64,000 bases of DNA, taken from the NCBI GenBank assembly GCA_016793445.1, contig JAEUME010000018.1:372001-436000 (forward strand), given 5' to 3'. Within the stretch, counting starts at the first letter, position 1. Each line of letters starts with the position of its first letter. Under the pieces are notes generated by a model. It saw nothing but the letters and a program-made list of their open reading frames with translations, did not search any database and had not been told where the DNA came from. Positions 15,352 to 24,367 of this stretch are shown here, one piece after another. The position numbers and the translations under genes are program-made. This DNA comes from Hyphomicrobium sp. GTDB lineage: Bacteria; Pseudomonadota; Alphaproteobacteria; Rhizobiales; Hyphomicrobiaceae.

Positions 15352-16770
15352 ATGGAACAGTCGGCAGGCAGTTTCGAAACGCGCGCGGTCCGGGCGATCG
15401 CGGATGGCGACTTGCAGTCCTCTTTAGGGGCGTTGCGCCGGGGTTTTGTCGGTAATCGCGCCAAGGCGGTCGCAGACTTTCCGGACTTCGAGGCTTTGCG
15501 CACCCAGGGCGCCGCGATCAAGGACCATGTCCTGGCCAATCTGGGTGTCTATCTGGAGCGCTATGAAAAGGCCGTGACGTCGCGCGGCGGACAGGTGCAC
15601 TGGGCGCGCGACGCCAGCGAGGCCTGCAGCATCATTCGCGACATCTGCCGCAAGGCCAACGCGCGCACGGTGACCAAGGGCAAGTCGATGGTCTCCGAGG
15701 AGATCGGACTCAACGCCGTGCTCGAGGCCGAAGGCCTTGAGGTTCTGGAGACGGACGCGGGCGAATACATCGTGCAACTGGCGGGCGAGGCGCCAAGTCA
15801 CATCGTCATGCCGACGGTGCATAAGACCGTGGACCAGATCTCCGAGTTGTTCGCTCAAAAGCATAAGAGCTTCGGGTTTCCGAAAACCAGCGACCCAGCC
15901 GAGCTGATCGGGCAGATCCGAAACGTGTTGCGCAGGAAATTCTTCACGGCTGACGTCGGCATCACGGGCGCCAACTTCCTCATTGCCGAGACCGGGTCCA
16001 ACATCATCGTCACCAACGAGGGCAACGGCGACCTGACATCCACGCTGGCGCGTGTGCATGTCGTGACGGTCGGTATCGAGAAAGTCGTGCCCACGGTGAA
16101 CGATGCCGTAATCATGCTGCGGCTTCTGGCGCGCAGTGCGCTTGGCATGGAATTCACCACCTACATGAGCTTGCTGAGCGGCAAGAAGCTCGCCGGCGAT
16201 ATCGACGGCCCCGACGAGTACCATGTCGTGCTGATCGACAACGGGCGCACCAAAATGCTCGAAGGCCCGTTCAAGCCCATGCTGCGTTGCATTCGGTGCG
16301 GTGCGTGCATGAACCATTGCCCGGTCTACATGTCAGTGGGCGGACACGCCTACACCTGGGTCTATCCCGGCCCCATGGGCGCGGTTCTGACGCCGATGAT
16401 CGCCGGACACGAGAAGGGCGGGGAGCTGCCGCACGCCTGCACGCTCAACGGACGCTGCCAGCAGGTGTGCCCGGTGAAGATCCCGCTGCCCGATATGCTG
16501 CGCCGGCTTCGCCATGAGCAGTGGGAGGCCGGCATGATCTCCGCCACTGCGCGCACCGGACTGGGGGTATGGAGCTGGATGGCGCGCCGCCCGCGCCTCT
16601 ACAATCTCTTCGCAGGACTTGCGGCACGCGCCATGCACCTCATGGCTGGCAAGCGCGGGCGCATCCGCTCCCTGCCGTTCGGAAATGGCTGGACGCAGGC
16701 GCGCGATATGCCGGCGCCGCAAGGCAAGACATTCCATGAGCTTTGGAAAGAGCGTGGAGGCGGGCGATGA
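15352..16770 (+). CDS. lutB: LutB: iron-sulfur subunit of lactate oxidation complex
   Basis: The 472-residue protein has the LutB/YkgF layout: an N-terminal LUD domain (RTVTKGKSMVSEEIGLN) and a C-terminal ferredoxin region with two [4Fe-4S] motifs, CIRCGACMNHCP (Cys313, 316, 319, 323) and CTLNGRCQQVCP (Cys363, 369, 373). With LutA and LutC it oxidises lactate to pyruvate in the cytoplasm. No lutA gene lies before it; the permease comes directly upstream. The stop overlaps the lutC start (ATGA). LutA must be encoded elsewhere or be replaced. Confidence 0.92.
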   Translation: MEQSAGSFETRAVRAIADGDLQSSLGALRRGFVGNRAKAVADFPDFEALRTQGAAIKDHVLANLGVYLERYEKAVTSRGGQVHWARDASEACSIIRDICRKANARTVTKGKSMVSEEIGLNAVLEAEGLEVLETDAGEYIVQLAGEAPSHIVMPTVHKTVDQISELFAQKHKSFGFPKTSDPAELIGQIRNVLRRKFFTADVGITGANFLIAETGSNIIVTNEGNGDLTSTLARVHVVTVGIEKVVPTVNDAVIMLRLLARSALGMEFTTYMSLLSGKKLAGDIDGPDEYHVVLIDNGRTKMLEGPFKPMLRCIRCGACMNHCPVYMSVGGHAYTWVYPGPMGAVLTPMIAGHEKGGELPHACTLNGRCQQVCPVKIPLPDMLRRLRHEQWEAGMISATARTGLGVWSWMARRPRLYNLFAGLAARAMHLMAGKRGRIRSLPFGNGWTQARDMPAPQGKTFHELWKERGGGR

Positions 16771-17411
16771 GCGGGTCCGCGCGTGATGAGATCCTAAGTC
16801 GCGTCAAAAGGGCGTCAGGCGGCGCGGCCGCATGCGAGCGCGCGGATGCGTGGGAGCAGACGCGCCCCCCACCGGTTCGCCCCGCAATACCCGGCGATGT
16901 CGCGGCCTACTTTCTGACCAAAGCGGAAACCAACCTCATGTCCATCCGTGAGATTGGCAGTCTCGCAGATGTGCCATCGGCGGTGGCGCAGATTCTCGCA
17001 CGCGCCAATCTTGCACCCGACATTTCCGTCGCGCCGTCGTTGCGCGACTTGCCTTGGCCAGCAACCATGGAGGTCCGTGACGCCAAGGCGCGCATCGGCG
17101 AAAAGCTGACGGTGACGCGCGCCGTTGCGGCAATCGCCGAAACGGGAAGCGTCGTGCTGTGTTCGGGAGACGATGCACCTGGAAGCCTCAACTACGCACC
17201 GGAGGTTCACGTCATCGTTCTCGATCGCGCGGACATCACGCCTTATCTCGAGGACGGCCTTGCCAAGGTTAAGGCTACCTATGAGCCGTGGCCGCGCGCA
17301 GTCAACGTCGTGTCCGGCCCCTCACGCACGGCCGATGTCGCCGGGATCGTCGTGCGGCCCGCGCACGGGCCAAAGAGCGTGCATCTGCTCATCACTAGCT
17401 CCAAGCCATGA
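16767..17411 (+). CDS. lutC: LutC: lactate utilisation protein C (LUD domain)
   Basis: The 214-residue LUD-domain protein contains VTRAVAAIAETGSVVLCSGD, ALNYAPEVHVIVLD-like SLNYAPEVHVIVLD and GPSRTADVAGIVV, typical of LutC/YkgG. It starts at the ATG of an ATGA overlap with lutB, so the pair is translationally coupled. It works with LutB in the lactate dehydrogenase complex and carries no Fe-S motif itself. Pyruvate carboxylase follows 113 bp downstream in the same direction. Confidence 0.9.
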   Translation: MSGSARDEILSRVKRASGGAAACERADAWEQTRPPPVRPAIPGDVAAYFLTKAETNLMSIREIGSLADVPSAVAQILARANLAPDISVAPSLRDLPWPATMEVRDAKARIGEKLTVTRAVAAIAETGSVVLCSGDDAPGSLNYAPEVHVIVLDRADITPYLEDGLAKVKATYEPWPRAVNVVSGPSRTADVAGIVVRPAHGPKSVHLLITSSKP

Positions 17412-17524
17412 AGGGTTCCGGCGCACGTTGCGGCCCTTGGGCTGCGGCGGGTGCAAGACGACGCGGGTTGGATGCCGAAATAGAAATTCCCTATACTACG
17501 AAGACCAATGAGAGGCGCCGCCAC

Positions 17525-20500
17525 ATGACGAATGTCGAGCCCAAACAGATCCGGCGCCTGCTTGCGGCGAACCGATCCGAGATTGCCACGCGCATATTCC
17601 GCGCAGCCACCGAACTCGGCATACGGACGGTGGCCATCTATGCCGAGCACGACAGGCTATCTCTGCACCGCTTCAAGGCCGACCAGGCCTTCATGGTGGG
17701 GCACGGCAAGGGGCCGATCGAGGCGTATCTGTCGATCGATGACATCATTCGCGTTGCCGTAGATACCAAGTGCGATGCGATCCATCCCGGCTACGGCTTT
17801 CTTTCCGAAAGCCCCGAATTTGCCGAAGCCTGCAAGAAAGCGGGAATTACGTTTATCGGACCTTCTCCGCAGACGATGCGGACCTTGGGCAACAAGGTGG
17901 ATGCTCGCAACCTCGCCGCCGCAAATGGCGTCCCCGTGATGCCCGCAAGCCCGCCGTTGCCAGATAATCCTGATGAAATCAAGAAAGCCGCTGCCGCCGT
18001 GGGCTATCCGGTGATGCTCAAGGCCTCGTGGGGCGGAGGCGGACGCGGGATGCGCGTGGTCGAGAACGAACGGGAGTTGCTTGATGCGGTCATGATCGGA
18101 CGCCGGGAGGCCAAGGCCGCCTTCGGCAAGGACGACGTCTATCTTGAGAAGCTGATCCGCAATGCGCGCCACGTCGAGGTGCAGATTCTGGGCGACCAGC
18201 ACGGAAATCTCGTGCATCTGTTCGAGCGCGACTGTTCCATCCAGCGGCGCAACCAGAAACTCATCGAGCGGGCGCCGGCGCCGTACCTCGATGAGCGAAC
18301 GCGCGCCAGATTGTGCGAATGCGCCCTGGCCCTCGCCAGGGCGACGAGTTATGTGGGCGCGGGCACCGTTGAATTCCTCATTGATGTCGATACAGGCGCC
18401 TTCTACTTCATCGAAGTCAATCCGCGCATCCAGGTGGAGCATACGGTGACCGAGGTCGTCACCGGCCTTGATATCGTCAAGGCGCAGATCAAGATTCTGG
18501 AAGGTGGCCGGATCGCGCACAAAGGCGCGGACGGGCATTGGGAGACGGGCATTCCGCCCCAGCAGGATATCAGGCTTAACGGCCACGCTATCCAGTGCCG
18601 CATCACGACGGAAAACCCGGAGAACAACTTCATTCCGGATTTCGGCCGTATCAGCGCCTATCGCGGCGCCATGGGCTTTGGCATCCGCATCGACGGCGGC
18701 ACGGCCTTCTCTGGCGCTGTCGTGACACGCTACTACGATCCCCTTCTGGAGAAGCTGACCGCATGGGCAGGGACCACCGACGAGGTGATCGACAGGATGA
18801 ACCGCGCGCTGCTCGAATACCGCATCCGCGGGGTCGCCACCAATCTCGCATTCCTGCACAACGTGATTGCGCATCCGCGGTTTCGCGCCAACGACTACAC
18901 GACGCGCTTCATCGATGAGACCCCATCCCTGTTTGATTTTCCCGAGCGGCGCGATCGTGCCACAAAGCTGATGCGGTGGATTGCGGACGTGACGGTCAAC
19001 GGCCATCCCGAGACGCGAGGACGTCCGCAGCCCCCGGATGATACGAACGTTGCGCTGCCGGCCTTTGCCCAGGCACCCCAGCCCGGCACGCGCCAGACCC
19101 TCCAAAAGCTCGGACCGGAAGGGTTCGCAGACTGGATGAAACAGGAAAAGCGCATCCTCATCACGGACACGACGATGCGTGATGCCCATCAGTCGTTGAT
19201 AGCCACCCGTATGCGGACGCGCGATATCGCCTTGATTGCCGACAGCTATGCCCGTGCCTTGCCGCAGCTGTTCTCGCTGGAGTGTTGGGGCGGCGCGACC
19301 TTCGACGTTGCCATGCGTTATCTCCAGGAAGATCCGTGGGAGCGTCTGGCCACGATCCGCGAGGCCGTGCCCAACATTCTCACGCAGATGCTGCTACGGG
19401 GCTCCAATGGCGTCGGCTACACGAATTATCCCGACAATGTCGTGCGCTTCTTCGTGCGCCAGGCCGCCGAGGCGGGCATGGACCTGTTTCGCATTTTCGA
19501 CTGCTTCAATTGGGTCGAGAATATGCGTGTGTCGATCGATGCCGTTCGCGACGCCGGCAAGCTCGCGGAGGGAGCCATCTGCTATACGGGGGATTTCCTT
19601 GATCCCAACCGGCCGAAATACACGTTGAAGTACTACGTGGAGTTGGCCAAGGAGCTGCAACGCGCCGGTGTTCACATCCTCGCCATCAAGGACATGGCCG
19701 GACTGCTGAAGCCGGCTGCGGCGCGCATTCTCGTCAAGGAGCTGAAGGAGGCCACGGGACTGCCGTTGCACCTGCACACGCACGACACCACGGGAATTTC
19801 GGCAGCAACTGTGCTCGCCGCCGTCGACGCCGGGGTCGACGCCGTCGATGCGGCCATGGATTCCATGAGCGGGGGCACTTCCCAGCCGTGTCTCGGCTCG
19901 ATCGTACAGGCGTTAGCGCGCACTGAGCGCGATGCGGGTCTCGACAGCAGCGCCTTGCGACGGATCAACAGCTACTGGGAAGGCGCGCGGGCGCAGTACG
20001 CGCCTTTTGAAAGTGGACAATTGTCGGGCGCCTCGGAAGTCTATCTGCATGAAATGCCAGGCGGGCAATTCACCAACCTCAAGGAGCAGGCCCGCTCGCT
20101 CGGCTTTGAAACCCGCTGGGCCGAAGTTGCCAATGCGTACCGCGCGGCTAATGATTTCTTCGGCGACATCATCAAGGTGACGCCGTCATCGAAGGTCGTT
20201 GGCGACATGGCGCTGATGATGGTTGCGCAAAACCTGTCACCTAGTGACCTTATGGATTCCAGGCGCGATGTGACGTTTCCCAACTCGGTCATCGAGATGA
20301 TGCGCGGGGAGCTGGGCCAGCCCCCGGGCGGTTGGCCCGCCGGAGTGCAGGATCGTATCCTGAAGGGAGAAGCGGCCATCACCGGGCGCCCTGGCGCACT
20401 GCTGGGCGACACGGATATAGAAAGCGAACGCCAGAGCGCGGAGCGCAAATGCGGCCGCACGATCGACGATTTCGATCTGGCCTCCTACCTCATGTATCCC

Positions 20501-21007
20501 AAGGTCTTCGCCGACTATGCCGCGACCGCCGCTAAGTACGGACCCGTCTCGGTGCTGCCGACACCCGTGTTTTACGCAGGCATGAAGCCTGGAACCGAGA
20601 TCACGGTCGATTTGCAGCGCGGCAAGTCCATCATCATTCAGCTTACCGCCATCGGAGAAACGAGACCCGATGGACAGGCGGAAGTGTTCTTTGAGCTGAA
20701 CGGCCAGCCGCGCGTCATCGTCGTTCCCAATCGCAGCGTCGCCACCACTCTCCAGGCGCGGCGCAGTGCGGAAGAGGGCAATGAAAATCATGTGCCCGCG
20801 CCGATGCCGGGCGCCATCGCATCGATCGCGGTCCAAGCCGGGCAATCTGTCAAGACAGGTGACGTCCTGCTGACGATCGAGGCCATGAAGATGGAAACAT
20901 CCATTCAAGCCCCACGCGACGGCCTCGTGGAGGAAATACTTGTTTCGGCCGGCAATCAGGTCAGCGCCAAGGATCTTCTGATCGTCCTGGGGGCGCCCGG
21001 TAGCTAG
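17525..21007 (+). CDS. pyc: Pyruvate carboxylase
   Basis: The single-chain 1160-residue enzyme makes oxaloacetate from pyruvate, bicarbonate and ATP. Domains in order: biotin carboxylase (about 8-465, with HPGYGFLSES, the ATP-grasp GGGGRGMR loop and FIEVNPRIQVEHTVTE), carboxyltransferase (about 540-810, TTMRDAHQSL with metal ligands, HLHTHDTTG), the PYC linker domain, and biotinyl domain with Lys1122 in EAMKMETS. ATG 17525 follows GAGAGG; the open frame reaches 17408 inside lutC. Location after the lactate genes suggests anaplerosis during growth on lactate. Two palindromic repeats follow directly, the first beginning within its stop region. Confidence 0.96.
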   Translation: MTNVEPKQIRRLLAANRSEIATRIFRAATELGIRTVAIYAEHDRLSLHRFKADQAFMVGHGKGPIEAYLSIDDIIRVAVDTKCDAIHPGYGFLSESPEFAEACKKAGITFIGPSPQTMRTLGNKVDARNLAAANGVPVMPASPPLPDNPDEIKKAAAAVGYPVMLKASWGGGGRGMRVVENERELLDAVMIGRREAKAAFGKDDVYLEKLIRNARHVEVQILGDQHGNLVHLFERDCSIQRRNQKLIERAPAPYLDERTRARLCECALALARATSYVGAGTVEFLIDVDTGAFYFIEVNPRIQVEHTVTEVVTGLDIVKAQIKILEGGRIAHKGADGHWETGIPPQQDIRLNGHAIQCRITTENPENNFIPDFGRISAYRGAMGFGIRIDGGTAFSGAVVTRYYDPLLEKLTAWAGTTDEVIDRMNRALLEYRIRGVATNLAFLHNVIAHPRFRANDYTTRFIDETPSLFDFPERRDRATKLMRWIADVTVNGHPETRGRPQPPDDTNVALPAFAQAPQPGTRQTLQKLGPEGFADWMKQEKRILITDTTMRDAHQSLIATRMRTRDIALIADSYARALPQLFSLECWGGATFDVAMRYLQEDPWERLATIREAVPNILTQMLLRGSNGVGYTNYPDNVVRFFVRQAAEAGMDLFRIFDCFNWVENMRVSIDAVRDAGKLAEGAICYTGDFLDPNRPKYTLKYYVELAKELQRAGVHILAIKDMAGLLKPAAARILVKELKEATGLPLHLHTHDTTGISAATVLAAVDAGVDAVDAAMDSMSGGTSQPCLGSIVQALARTERDAGLDSSALRRINSYWEGARAQYAPFESGQLSGASEVYLHEMPGGQFTNLKEQARSLGFETRWAEVANAYRAANDFFGDIIKVTPSSKVVGDMALMMVAQNLSPSDLMDSRRDVTFPNSVIEMMRGELGQPPGGWPAGVQDRILKGEAAITGRPGALLGDTDIESERQSAERKCGRTIDDFDLASYLMYPKVFADYAATAAKYGPVSVLPTPVFYAGMKPGTEITVDLQRGKSIIIQLTAIGETRPDGQAEVFFELNGQPRVIVVPNRSVATTLQARRSAEEGNENHVPAPMPGAIASIAVQAGQSVKTGDVLLTIEAMKMETSIQAPRDGLVEEILVSAGNQVSAKDLLIVLGAPGS

Positions 21008-21082
21008 TGTAGCGCATCTGACGTTTGGTCCCCACGTGCGGCTTGTCTGACAACCAAACGTCAGATGCAAAAGCTACACTAG
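21004..21082. repeat. Imperfect palindrome A (CTAGTGT...ACACTAG), 26-nt arms
   Basis: The left arm at 21004-21029 pairs completely with the right arm at 21053-21082, except for a four-A bulge at 21069-21072 in the right arm. The loop is 23 nt. Outer ends are CTAGTGTAGC and GCTACACTAG. It begins at the pyc stop and could serve as a strong transcription or mRNA end. Its outer ends and overall plan match the next element, so both belong to one repeat family. Confidence 0.8.
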
Positions 21083-21095
21083 AACCTTAGAGTTG

Positions 21096-21172
21096 CTAGT
21101 GTTCCTTGTGGCTCCGACATTTGCTCTGATGGTCGCTGCAAGGGGAAGCAAATGTCGGAGCCGGAACACTAG
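21096..21172. repeat. Imperfect palindrome B, diverged copy of A
   Basis: The left arm 21096-21125 and right arm 21147-21172 pair over 26 positions with a 4-nt bulge (TTGT at 21106-21109), this time in the left arm. Outer ends are CTAGTGTTCC and GGAACACTAG. Compared with palindrome A the inner arm differs at several positions, yet every change is matched on the other arm, so pairing is kept. The sequence lies between pyc and the metallophosphoesterase gene. Confidence 0.8.
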
Positions 21173-21288
21173 GCTCGCGCAATGAGTTGCCCTCTCGAAA
21201 AGGATGGCCAGTCCAGGTAAGCTCGCGGCCAACGGAGCCTAAGGGCGCGACGGCTTGCGCCCGGAGACAGAGAACTGAGCAGGTCTTG

Positions 21289-23070
21289 ATGCTTCCAGAG
21301 CATTTCATCCAGGCATCGAACCCGATCGTCGATCCTCGAAACGGCGACGCCGAGGACGATGCATCAAGCACAAAACAGCGAAAGCTGAGTTCCATCGCCG
21401 GAAGCATGCTTGCTGAGATAAGCCTGCCGAAGTTCATCATGGCCTGGGTGCTGCTGATCGGGCTCCCAGGCATTTCGCTTGGCATGGCGCCCCTTGCGCT
21501 CTCGGCCTGGCTGACGAAGTTCTCCGATAGGGCCGCGGCGCTGTCGGGGATAGGATCTCTGCTGGTCCTCACGATCCTCGCGCTGGCAGGATGGTATGGA
21601 CTTCGTCCCTTGTTTCGCGTCGTGGAAAGCAATTTCTGGGCGCTGCACGCGCTCGCAATTCAGCCTGTGTATGCCTTGTGCAGGGAAGGCTTAAGCCATG
21701 CAGCCGAGAGCTTTCTGGAGCGCGACGCCCTCGAGGCAAACCGTTCCCGCCGGCGGGCTGCCATGGCCGCCATGGGGGGATTGATCGCCTCAGCCCTCGC
21801 GCTGTCGGTCGTGGCCGTGGTCTGGCCATATACCCGCTGGTCCGCGACGTTTGCAGAGTTGTCGGCGCCGACTCGACTGATCGTTCCGGCACTGGCCAAT
21901 GCCGCAGCCATTGTCGCCATGTATTCGGCGGTCGCCTCGATCGTTTGGGGTTTCAACGATGCGCTGATGGATCAGCCGCAAAACCTCGCCGCATTCGATG
22001 ATCGATCCACGGCAACGAGAACGTGGCGCGTGGCGCACCTCTCGGACATCCATGCGGTCGCCGAACGCTATGGCTTTCGCATCGAGAGCGGTCGCGCAGG
22101 CCCGCGCGGAAACGACGTGCTTGCGCGCGTTCTCATGCAGCTGGATGCTATCCACAAGTCAAACCCGCTTGATGTGGTTCTGATAAGCGGCGATATGACG
22201 GATGCGGGCCGGTCGACCGAATGGGCGGAGTTTCTCGATCAGATTTCAAGCTATCCTGCGCTGGCTGAGCGCACGCTCATTCTGCCGGGCAATCACGATC
22301 TCAACGTGGTCGATCGCGCCAATCCTGCCCGGCTGGAATTGCCAAACAGCCCGCACAAACCGCTTCGCCAGATGCGTACGCTCTCTGCGATGGAGGTCCT
22401 TCAAGGCGCGCGCGCCCATGTCGTCGATCGCGGGAAGGGCCAGGTCGGGACCACGCTGACTGAAATGCTCAAACCGCACCGGGATCTGATCGCGGCGTTC
22501 TCAGACAGCCCCCGCTATCGTCAGTCGAGGGAACTGTCGCGGCTTTGGGTCGAATGCTTTCCGCTTATCGTTCCGCCTCCATCCGGCGACGGCATCGGAT
22601 TGATCATTCTGAACTCCAATGCAGAGACGAACTTTTCCTTCACCAATGCGCTTGGGATCGTGGCGGCGGAGGACGTTCGAGCGGCGCTGGAAATAATCGG
22701 TCAGTATCCGAATGCAGGGTGGATCGTCGCGCTCCATCATCATCTGATGGAGTATCCCATGCCGGTGAAGGCGTTTTCAGAGCGGATAGGAACGGCGCTT
22801 ATCAATGGAAGCTGGTTTGTTCGCGCTTTGAAGCCGGTCGCGCACCGTGTGGTGGTGATGCATGGACATCGGCATATCGACTGGATGGGGAGCACGGGTG
22901 CACTGAAGGTCGTCTCGGCGCCATCGCCCGTCATGGGATCAGGCAAGGACTGTGACCCCTACTTTTACATTCACAACCTGACCGTCGGACAAGCTGGCCG
23001 CATAAACCTGTTGCCGCCCGACCGGATTGACGTCGGCGAGGGCGTGTCACTCTCATCTCAGGGGGCTTAA
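21289..23070 (+). CDS. Membrane-anchored calcineurin-like metallophosphoesterase
   Basis: The 593-residue protein has about four N-terminal TM segments (residues 45-230, for example LLVLTILALAGWYGL and LIVPALANAAAIVAMYSAVA) and a C-terminal metallophosphoesterase domain with all five motifs: D253-I-H255, G301-D302, G334-N-H-D337, H483-H-H and G526-H-R-H529. It should hydrolyse a phosphoester at the cytoplasmic or periplasmic face; the substrate is unknown. ATG 21289 is selected over the upstream TTG at 21187, which lies just after palindrome B. It is probably monocistronic. Confidence 0.82.
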   Translation: MLPEHFIQASNPIVDPRNGDAEDDASSTKQRKLSSIAGSMLAEISLPKFIMAWVLLIGLPGISLGMAPLALSAWLTKFSDRAAALSGIGSLLVLTILALAGWYGLRPLFRVVESNFWALHALAIQPVYALCREGLSHAAESFLERDALEANRSRRRAAMAAMGGLIASALALSVVAVVWPYTRWSATFAELSAPTRLIVPALANAAAIVAMYSAVASIVWGFNDALMDQPQNLAAFDDRSTATRTWRVAHLSDIHAVAERYGFRIESGRAGPRGNDVLARVLMQLDAIHKSNPLDVVLISGDMTDAGRSTEWAEFLDQISSYPALAERTLILPGNHDLNVVDRANPARLELPNSPHKPLRQMRTLSAMEVLQGARAHVVDRGKGQVGTTLTEMLKPHRDLIAAFSDSPRYRQSRELSRLWVECFPLIVPPPSGDGIGLIILNSNAETNFSFTNALGIVAAEDVRAALEIIGQYPNAGWIVALHHHLMEYPMPVKAFSERIGTALINGSWFVRALKPVAHRVVVMHGHRHIDWMGSTGALKVVSAPSPVMGSGKDCDPYFYIHNLTVGQAGRINLLPPDRIDVGEGVSLSSQGA

Positions 23071-23194
23071 ACCTGTGCCTGTGTGCCATTGCACGGGCGT
23101 AGCATTAATCCCCTGGTCTCTTCGCTGGCCGAGTTTTATAATGATAGACTAGCAAGAAATTATCGTATCGTTTTCAGATATTACGAGCGATCCA

Positions 23195-23500
23195 ATGAAA
23201 GACACCGATCTCGTTCGAATGGCCAATCAGATCACAACCTTCTTCGAGGTTTATCCCAAGTCGGACGCGCTAGATGGCATCGCAAAGCACATCCATAATT
23301 CATGGGAGCCGAGGATGCGTAACGCCATGAAAGCCATCGTCGATGCTGGGGGCGAAGGTCTGAAGCCGCTCTGTCTTGAGGCCATGCGGGACTATTTCAA
23401 GGGCCCAAAATCCGATGGACGGCCCGTCATCGTCAATCCAAGCAAGCTTGCGCCTGTGGGAGGCGAGCCGAGTTTTGCCGATGGCGGGGGCGACGGGTGA
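23195..23500 (+). CDS. fdsD: NAD-dependent formate dehydrogenase delta subunit
   Basis: The 101-residue protein matches FdsD: LVRMANQITTFFEVYPKSD, GIAKHIHNSWEPRMRNAM. In soluble molybdenum formate dehydrogenases this small subunit accompanies FdsG, FdsB, FdsA and FdsC and helps mature the enzyme. None of those genes is present here, so it is an orphan copy in this window. The C-terminal tail (GGEPSFADGGGDG) is longer and more Gly-rich than usual. tRNA-Val follows on the other strand. Confidence 0.8.
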   Translation: MKDTDLVRMANQITTFFEVYPKSDALDGIAKHIHNSWEPRMRNAMKAIVDAGGEGLKPLCLEAMRDYFKGPKSDGRPVIVNPSKLAPVGGEPSFADGGGDG

Positions 23501-23655
23501 TACGAGCGTGGTGCCAGAGCGAATATCCGCGTCGCCGCCCGTCACGCCGATCTTGCGGGGCAGCTCGGTGGGACGCGATGTGCCTCCCGGCGCGCCAAGC
23601 GAAATGAAGACGCCGCCCAAAAGGGTTTGCAGAACCATCGGTGTTCTTGATTAAA

Positions 23656-23730
23656 TGGTGGGCGGTATAGGGATTGAACCTATGACCCCACGCGTGTGAA
23701 GCGTGTGCTCTACCGCTGAGCTAACCGCCC
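23656..23730 (-). tRNA. tRNA-Val (CAC)
   Basis: On the minus strand the 75 nt fold as a full cloverleaf: acceptor GGGCGGT/ACCGCCC, D-stem GCTC/GAGC, anticodon stem CACGC/GCGTG with loop TTCACAC (anticodon CAC), T-arm ATAGG-TTCAATC-CCTAT and encoded CCA. Confidence 0.95.
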
Positions 23731-23813
23731 GACCTAACGAGAACGGCCCTTATGGAAGCGCTCCGCCTTTGCTGTCAAGTCCGCCCGTCTTGAGGGGAAG
23801 GACCCAAGGGGGG

Positions 23814-24038
23814 TTAGGCCCGCTGAATAAGAAACCGGAAGGTGCCGTCCTGCTCGGACGTATCGACCAGTGTATGTCCCGTGGCTCTGCAGAACGCCAC
23901 GAAATCCTTGGGCGCCGCGGGATCGGTAGCCACGATTTCAAGCACCGTCCCTTGGGCCATTTCTGCAAGCGCCTTTTTTGCCTTCAGTATGGGGATTGGG
24001 CAGGTTAGCCCTGTTGTATCGAGACTGCGGTCGGCCAC
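23814..24038 (-). CDS. tusA: TusA/SirA-family sulfur carrier
   Basis: Small sulfurtransferase of 74 residues from the GTG at 24038: LDTTGLTCPIPILKAKKAL with the persulfide-bearing Cys in the CPxP motif, then a beta-alpha ending HTLVDTSEQDGTFRFLI. It passes sulfur for tRNA thiolation or, in sulfur oxidisers, for cytoplasmic sulfane sulfur handling. The open frame extends to 24191, but the extra 51 residues are not family-like; a GGGGAAG upstream supports the shorter start. A DsrE-like gene and sox genes in the same window fit a sulfur-trafficking role. Confidence 0.8.
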   Translation of the reverse strand: MADRSLDTTGLTCPIPILKAKKALAEMAQGTVLEIVATDPAAPKDFVAFCRATGHTLVDTSEQDGTFRFLIQRA

Positions 24039-24367
24039 GGTATACTTTTCTTCCCCGGAAACGTTGGTGATTGCCCGCCACTTGAGAAGCCCAGATGTAG
24101 GCGAAGGGCGCCCGGCGCTCAACCCTTTATGATCGCGAATGAGGGTGTACTTCAACCTTATGCGGGTTGCGTCTGCGGGGCTCAAGTGCAACGTTTTGGC
24201 GCAAATGACGCGAATCTGGCCATCTATCTATCGTTGGCTGGGGCGCGTTGGGATAAGGAGTCGTGCCGTTGTGATTTTGGGGGAAATTTCGCAGGGGGCT
24301 GCCTGCATTGTCGAGGGGCAGTCCAAGGCGCGGCATCCGGCAAAACCTTGAAGAACACGTGTCGAGA
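24039..24367. other. Divergent intergenic region between tusA and the RND gene
   Basis: About 330 bp with no recognisable gene. It must carry promoters for both genes. No clear operator or riboswitch was seen. Confidence 0.45.

Noticed and set aside
23300..23638. 112-codon minus-strand frame over fdsD
   Set aside because: Overlaps a well-supported gene and shows no conserved motif.
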